Shown here: piece by piece, positions 14,664-17,593 of the stretch
Numbering within the stretch: the first letter of the stretch is position 1
Layout: the number at the start of each line of letters is the position of its first letter
NCBI GenBank assembly: GCA_927798505.1
Contig: CAKMNE010000011.1
Location: 1-17,593 of the forward strand
Length of the DNA stretch: 17,593 bases
Reading direction: 5' to 3'
From: an uncultured Bacteroidales bacterium
GTDB taxonomy: Bacteria > Bacteroidota > Bacteroidia > Bacteroidales > UBA932
The notes under the pieces: model-generated
Seen by the model: the letters and a program-made list of their open reading frames with translations, nothing else
Database searches by the model: none
Told to the model about the DNA's origin: nothing
Program-made: the position numbers and the translations under genes

Positions 14664-16064
14664 TCAGAAGTTGAAATAGTGCTTTGCGTTGTTGTAGGAT
14701 ATGTCCCTGACCACTTCTTTGATGAATTCCATCTCGCTTGCAGGGAGCTTGCCCTTTTCAATGTCCTCTCCTATGACGGAGCAGAGTATGCGGCGGAAAT
14801 ATTCGTGGCGAGGGTAGCTTATGAAGCTGCGGGAGTCGGTGAGCATACCCACAAAGCGGGTGAAGAGTCCCAGAGCTGAGAGGGCGTTCATCTGCTTGCG
14901 CATTCCGTCCTCCTGGTCGAGGAACCACCATCCTGAACCGAACTGCATCTTGCCCGGCACGGTGCCGTCGTTGAAGGTGTAGGCCATAGTCATCAGCACC
15001 TCGTTGTCCTTAGGGTTGAGGCAGTAGAGTATGGTCTTGGCAAGCTTGCCTTCGAGGGTGAGGCGGTCGAAGAAGCGGTGTCCGGCGGCGGCGCACTGCA
15101 CGTCGTGAATGGCGTCGTATCCCGTGTCCGGTCCCAGCTGCATATACATCCTGGTGTTGTTGTTGCGTATCGCCCCTATGTGGAACTGCTGTGCCCAGCC
15201 GGACTCGGCGTCCATCACTGCGAAGTCGTGCAGACAGGCGCTGCGGAATTTCTCCAGCTCTGCGGCGTCGGCTTCCTTGCCCGACATCACTTTGGAGAAT
15301 ATCTTCTCTATTTCTTCTTCGCTGTAGTCGGCGGCGTAGAAGGTCTCCAGGCCGTGGTCGGAGAGGCGGCAGCCCATAGACTCGAAGAAGTCGTGCCTCT
15401 TCTGCAGCGCCTCCATAAGGTCCGCGTAGCTGCGTATTTCCATTCCGGCCGCTTCGCCGAGCTTTTCTATATATGATATATATGCCTGCGGGCTTTCGAT
15501 AGCCATCGCCTTGTCCGGCCTCCAGGCCGGTATCACCTTGGTGCCGAAAGGATTGTCGGCAATCTGCCTGTGCCAACGGAGGTCGTCGGCCGGATCGTCC
15601 GTAGTGCAGACGGTCTCCACGTTGAATTTGCGAATCAGGGCCTGTCCGCGGAATTCAGGGGTTGCGAGCTTTGCGTTGCACTCCTCGAAGATTTCCCTTG
15701 CGGTGGCAGGGGAGAGGAGCTTGTCAATTCCGAACACCCTCTTCAGCTCGAGGTGTGTCCAGTGATAAAGCGGGTTCCTCATCGTGTAAGGCACGGTTTC
15801 GGCCCACTTGCTGAACTTCTCCCAGGAGCTTTTCTCTCCGGTGATGTATTCCTCAGGCACACCGTTGCCCCTCATTGCGCGCCATTTGTAATGGTCGCCT
15901 CCGAGCCAGAGCTCGGTAATGTCCCTGAACTGCCAGTTCTCTGCAATCATCTGAGGGATCAGGTGGCAGTGGTAGTCGATGATAGGCATATTCGCGGCAG
16001 CGCCGTGGTAGAGTTCTTTCGCCGTCCCGTTCGACAGCATGAAATCGTCGTTAATGAAAGACAT
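14664..16064 (-). CDS. uxaC: Uronate (glucuronate/galacturonate) isomerase
   Basis: A 466-residue amidohydrolase-fold isomerase (E. coli UxaC about 470) that interconverts D-galacturonate and D-tagaturonate, and D-glucuronate and D-fructuronate. The metal-binding H-x-H is DYHCHL (His32, His34). Other family segments are the WTHLELKRVFGI run (about 102-113), TTDDP (154-158), DLRWH (161-165) and WRPDK (181-185). I chose the ATG at 16062-16064; a TTG 30 bases upstream would lie within the predicted -7 box at 16092-16099. First gene of uxaC-uxaA and divergent from uxaB. It is the entry enzyme of the module. Because no fructuronate-specific genes (uxuA/uxuB) are here, galacturonate is the more likely local substrate. 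Confidence 0.95.
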   Translation of the reverse strand: MSFINDDFMLSNGTAKELYHGAAANMPIIDYHCHLIPQMIAENWQFRDITELWLGGDHYKWRAMRGNGVPEEYITGEKSSWEKFSKWAETVPYTMRNPLYHWTHLELKRVFGIDKLLSPATAREIFEECNAKLATPEFRGQALIRKFNVETVCTTDDPADDLRWHRQIADNPFGTKVIPAWRPDKAMAIESPQAYISYIEKLGEAAGMEIRSYADLMEALQKRHDFFESMGCRLSDHGLETFYAADYSEEEIEKIFSKVMSGKEADAAELEKFRSACLHDFAVMDAESGWAQQFHIGAIRNNNTRMYMQLGPDTGYDAIHDVQCAAAGHRFFDRLTLEGKLAKTILYCLNPKDNEVLMTMAYTFNDGTVPGKMQFGSGWWFLDQEDGMRKQMNALSALGLFTRFVGMLTDSRSFISYPRHEYFRRILCSVIGEDIEKGKLPASEMEFIKEVVRDISYNNAKHYFNF

Positions 16065-16091
16065 ATATAAGTGGTTTTTAGTTTCTAATGA

Positions 16092-16099
16092 CAAAAATA
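16092..16099 (-). promoter_or_regulatory. Bacteroidota -7 box for uxaC-uxaA
   Basis: Reads TATTTTTG on the minus strand (exact TAnnTTTG), giving a start site near 16085 and a short leader of about 20 bases before the uxaC ATG. Confidence 0.6.
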
Positions 16100-16113
16100 T
16101 GAAAAAAAATCGG

Positions 16114-16137
16114 ATTTCCGTGCACGGGCACGGAAAT
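16114..16137. promoter_or_regulatory. Candidate LacI-type operator shared by uxaC and uxaB
   Basis: A perfect inverted repeat with 9-bp arms, ATTTCCGTG and CACGGAAAT, separated by 6 bases (CACGGG). It contains the 19-nt element also present beside kdgK (18/19 identical). The left part, CCGTGCACGG, is itself a palindrome, so three CACGG half-sites overlap. The site begins 15 bases upstream of the uxaC -7 box and ends 5 bases before the uxaB -7 box, so one bound dimer could silence both promoters. Assignment to the regulator at 12115-13164 is inferred. Confidence 0.78.
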
Positions 16138-16142
16138 TTTTA

Positions 16143-16150
16143 TAAATTTG
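16143..16150 (+). promoter_or_regulatory. Bacteroidota -7 box for uxaB
   Basis: TAAATTTG on the plus strand (exact TAnnTTTG), predicting a start near 16157 and a leader of about 35 bases. The -33 region is occupied by the palindromic operator candidate. Confidence 0.6.
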
Positions 16151-16191
16151 CAGCGAGCATTTGGGAATATAAAATTTCAATATATATCATT

Positions 16192-17593
16192 ATGGAAAGA
16201 TTGAACCGCAAAAACGCCCCTGAGGCGAAGACTTACACTGAAAAGGTCATCCAGTTCGGAGAGGGTAATTTTCTCCGTGCCTTCATTGACTGGATTATCT
16301 GGAAAACCAATCAGAAAACCGATTTCAATGCTTCCGTCGTTGTAGTCCAGCCTATCGAGAAGGGTATGGTGGATATGCTCAACGAGCAGGACGGACTCTA
16401 CCACCTGAATCTCCAGGGCCTTGACAATGGTCAGCCAGTGGATTCCGTCGAGCTCATCGACGTAATCAGCCGCGGCATCAATCCTTACCGCGATTTCGAC
16501 AAGTATCTCGCCCTGGCCGAGCAGGAGGAAATACGTTTCGTGATTTCCAACACCACCGAGGCCGGCATCGCTTTCGACCCTGCGTGCAAACTGGACGACG
16601 CACCCGCTTCTTCCTATCCGGGCAAGCTCACCCAGCTGCTATATCACCGTTTCCTTCACTTTCAGGGGGATATGTCCAAAGGTCTCATCATCTTCCCTTG
16701 TGAACTTATCTTCCTGAATGGAAAGGAACTGAAGCGCTGCATACGCGAATATATCAAGCTCTGGAACCTCGGCGAGGAGTTCAGCAACTGGTTCGAGAAT
16801 GCCTGCGGAGTCTATTGCACCCTCGTGGACCGCATCGTTCCGGGCTATCCGCGCGACACTGCCGCCCAGCTCTGCGAGCGTGCCGGCTATCAGGACAATC
16901 TGCTCGACAAGGCGGAAATATTCCACCTCTGGGTTATCGAGGCCCCTGCAGAGGTCGCAGCCGAGTTCCCGGCCGACAAGGCAGGACTCCACGTGCTTTT
17001 CGTCCCGAGCGAGGCCCCTTATCACGAGCGCAAGGTGACCCTTCTCAACGGCCCTCACACCGTGCTTTCGCCTGTAGGCTATCTCAGCGGCCTGAACACC
17101 GTGAAGGAGTGCTGCGAGGACCCTCTCATCGGAAAGTTTGTCCACAAGGTGATGTTCGAGGAGCTTATGCAGCCTCTGAACCTGCCTATGGAGGAACTCC
17201 AGCAGTTCGCCTCCGACGTGATGGACCGCTTCCGCAATCCGTTCGTGAAGCATTTCGTGACTTCCATAATGCTCAACTCCTTCCCTAAATACAAAACCCG
17301 CGACCTTCCGGGTCTGAAGACCTATCTGGAACGCCGCGGTGAACTTCCTAAGGGTCTGGTGCTCGGCCTTGCGGCCATCATCAGCTATTACAAGGGAGGC
17401 AAGAGGGGAGAAGACGAGATTGTGCCTAATGACGACCCGGCAATCATACAGCTGCTCAGTGATCTCTGGGCAAGCGGCGACGTGCGCAAGGTCGCCGAGG
17501 GTGTGCTCGCTGCCTCCGATCTCATCTGGGGTGAGGACCTGAATCTCATTCCGGGCCTGACCGACGCACTTGCCGCCGATCTGGAAATCATCC
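16192..17593 (+). CDS. uxaB: Tagaturonate reductase (altronate oxidoreductase), 3' partial
   Basis: An open frame from the ATG at 16192 to the right edge, 467 codons without a stop. E. coli UxaB is about 483 residues, so only the last 15-20 or so residues should be missing. It belongs to the mannitol dehydrogenase/UxaB family of NAD-dependent enzymes and reduces D-tagaturonate to D-altronate. Visible signatures: VIQFGEGNFLRAFIDW (19-34, the dinucleotide-binding start), SNTTEAGI (about 120-127), LVDRIVPGYPRD, and the catalytic segment ERKVTLLNGPHT with Lys281, Asn286 and His289. RFRNPFVKH lies near 350. Fructuronate reductase (UxuB) is a relative, but the sequence follows UxaB throughout. It is divergent from uxaC, sharing one operator candidate. 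Confidence 0.95.
   Translation, partial: MERLNRKNAPEAKTYTEKVIQFGEGNFLRAFIDWIIWKTNQKTDFNASVVVVQPIEKGMVDMLNEQDGLYHLNLQGLDNGQPVDSVELIDVISRGINPYRDFDKYLALAEQEEIRFVISNTTEAGIAFDPACKLDDAPASSYPGKLTQLLYHRFLHFQGDMSKGLIIFPCELIFLNGKELKRCIREYIKLWNLGEEFSNWFENACGVYCTLVDRIVPGYPRDTAAQLCERAGYQDNLLDKAEIFHLWVIEAPAEVAAEFPADKAGLHVLFVPSEAPYHERKVTLLNGPHTVLSPVGYLSGLNTVKECCEDPLIGKFVHKVMFEELMQPLNLPMEELQQFASDVMDRFRNPFVKHFVTSIMLNSFPKYKTRDLPGLKTYLERRGELPKGLVLGLAAIISYYKGGKRGEDEIVPNDDPAIIQLLSDLWASGDVRKVAEGVLAASDLIWGEDLNLIPGLTDALAADLEII

Overview
The window looks like chromosomal DNA of a moderately GC-rich member of the Bacteroidales (Bacteroidota). Three things point there: promoter -7 boxes of the Bacteroidota type (TAnnTTTG) before most operons, lineage-typical protein families (a BACON-domain lipoprotein, a fimbrillin-like lipoprotein, a DUF4886 protein, ACS-type hexuronate permease), and few Shine-Dalgarno sequences. 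Genus cannot be fixed from the sequence. The DNA is almost fully coding. The longest gene-free stretch is 165 bases, and there are no tRNAs, rRNAs, insertion sequences or CRISPR arrays.

Left part (1-8735). A DUF4886/SGNH-like protein enters from beyond the left edge (+). It meets a minus-strand pair: a LysR-type regulator followed by a YeiH-family (putative sulfate/sulfite exporter) membrane protein. Next is a minus-strand cluster reading lysA (diaminopimelate decarboxylase), then a lipoprotein of three BACON domains, then a 952-residue lipoprotein joining a fimbrillin-like N-terminal region to about ten GLUG-like CxNxGxI repeats. The cluster ends in a strong intrinsic terminator at 3496-3527.

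Right part (8736-17593). This is a complete D-galacturonate catabolic module. On the minus strand kdgK-eda-exuT encode KDG kinase, KDPG aldolase and a hexuronate permease; uxaC-uxaA (minus) encode uronate isomerase and altronate dehydratase. uxaB (tagaturonate/altronate oxidoreductase) is divergent from uxaC and runs off the right edge. A LacI-family regulator gene is divergent from kdgK and convergent with uxaA. Together these take D-galacturonate through tagaturonate, altronate, KDG and KDPG to pyruvate and glyceraldehyde 3-phosphate.

The most informative non-coding signal is a 19-nt element, CGTGCCCGTKCACGGAAAT, found in both divergent intergenic regions of the uronate module (12016-12034 on +, 16114-16132 on -; 18 of 19 identical). 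At 16114-16137 it forms part of a perfect 9-bp-arm palindrome. It sits upstream of the -7 boxes of kdgK, uxaC and uxaB and is the likely operator of the local LacI-family protein. A second regulatory candidate is an inverted repeat about 65 bases upstream of the predicted yeiH start site, inside the end of the LysR gene. I found no clearly unprecedented enzyme or defence system.
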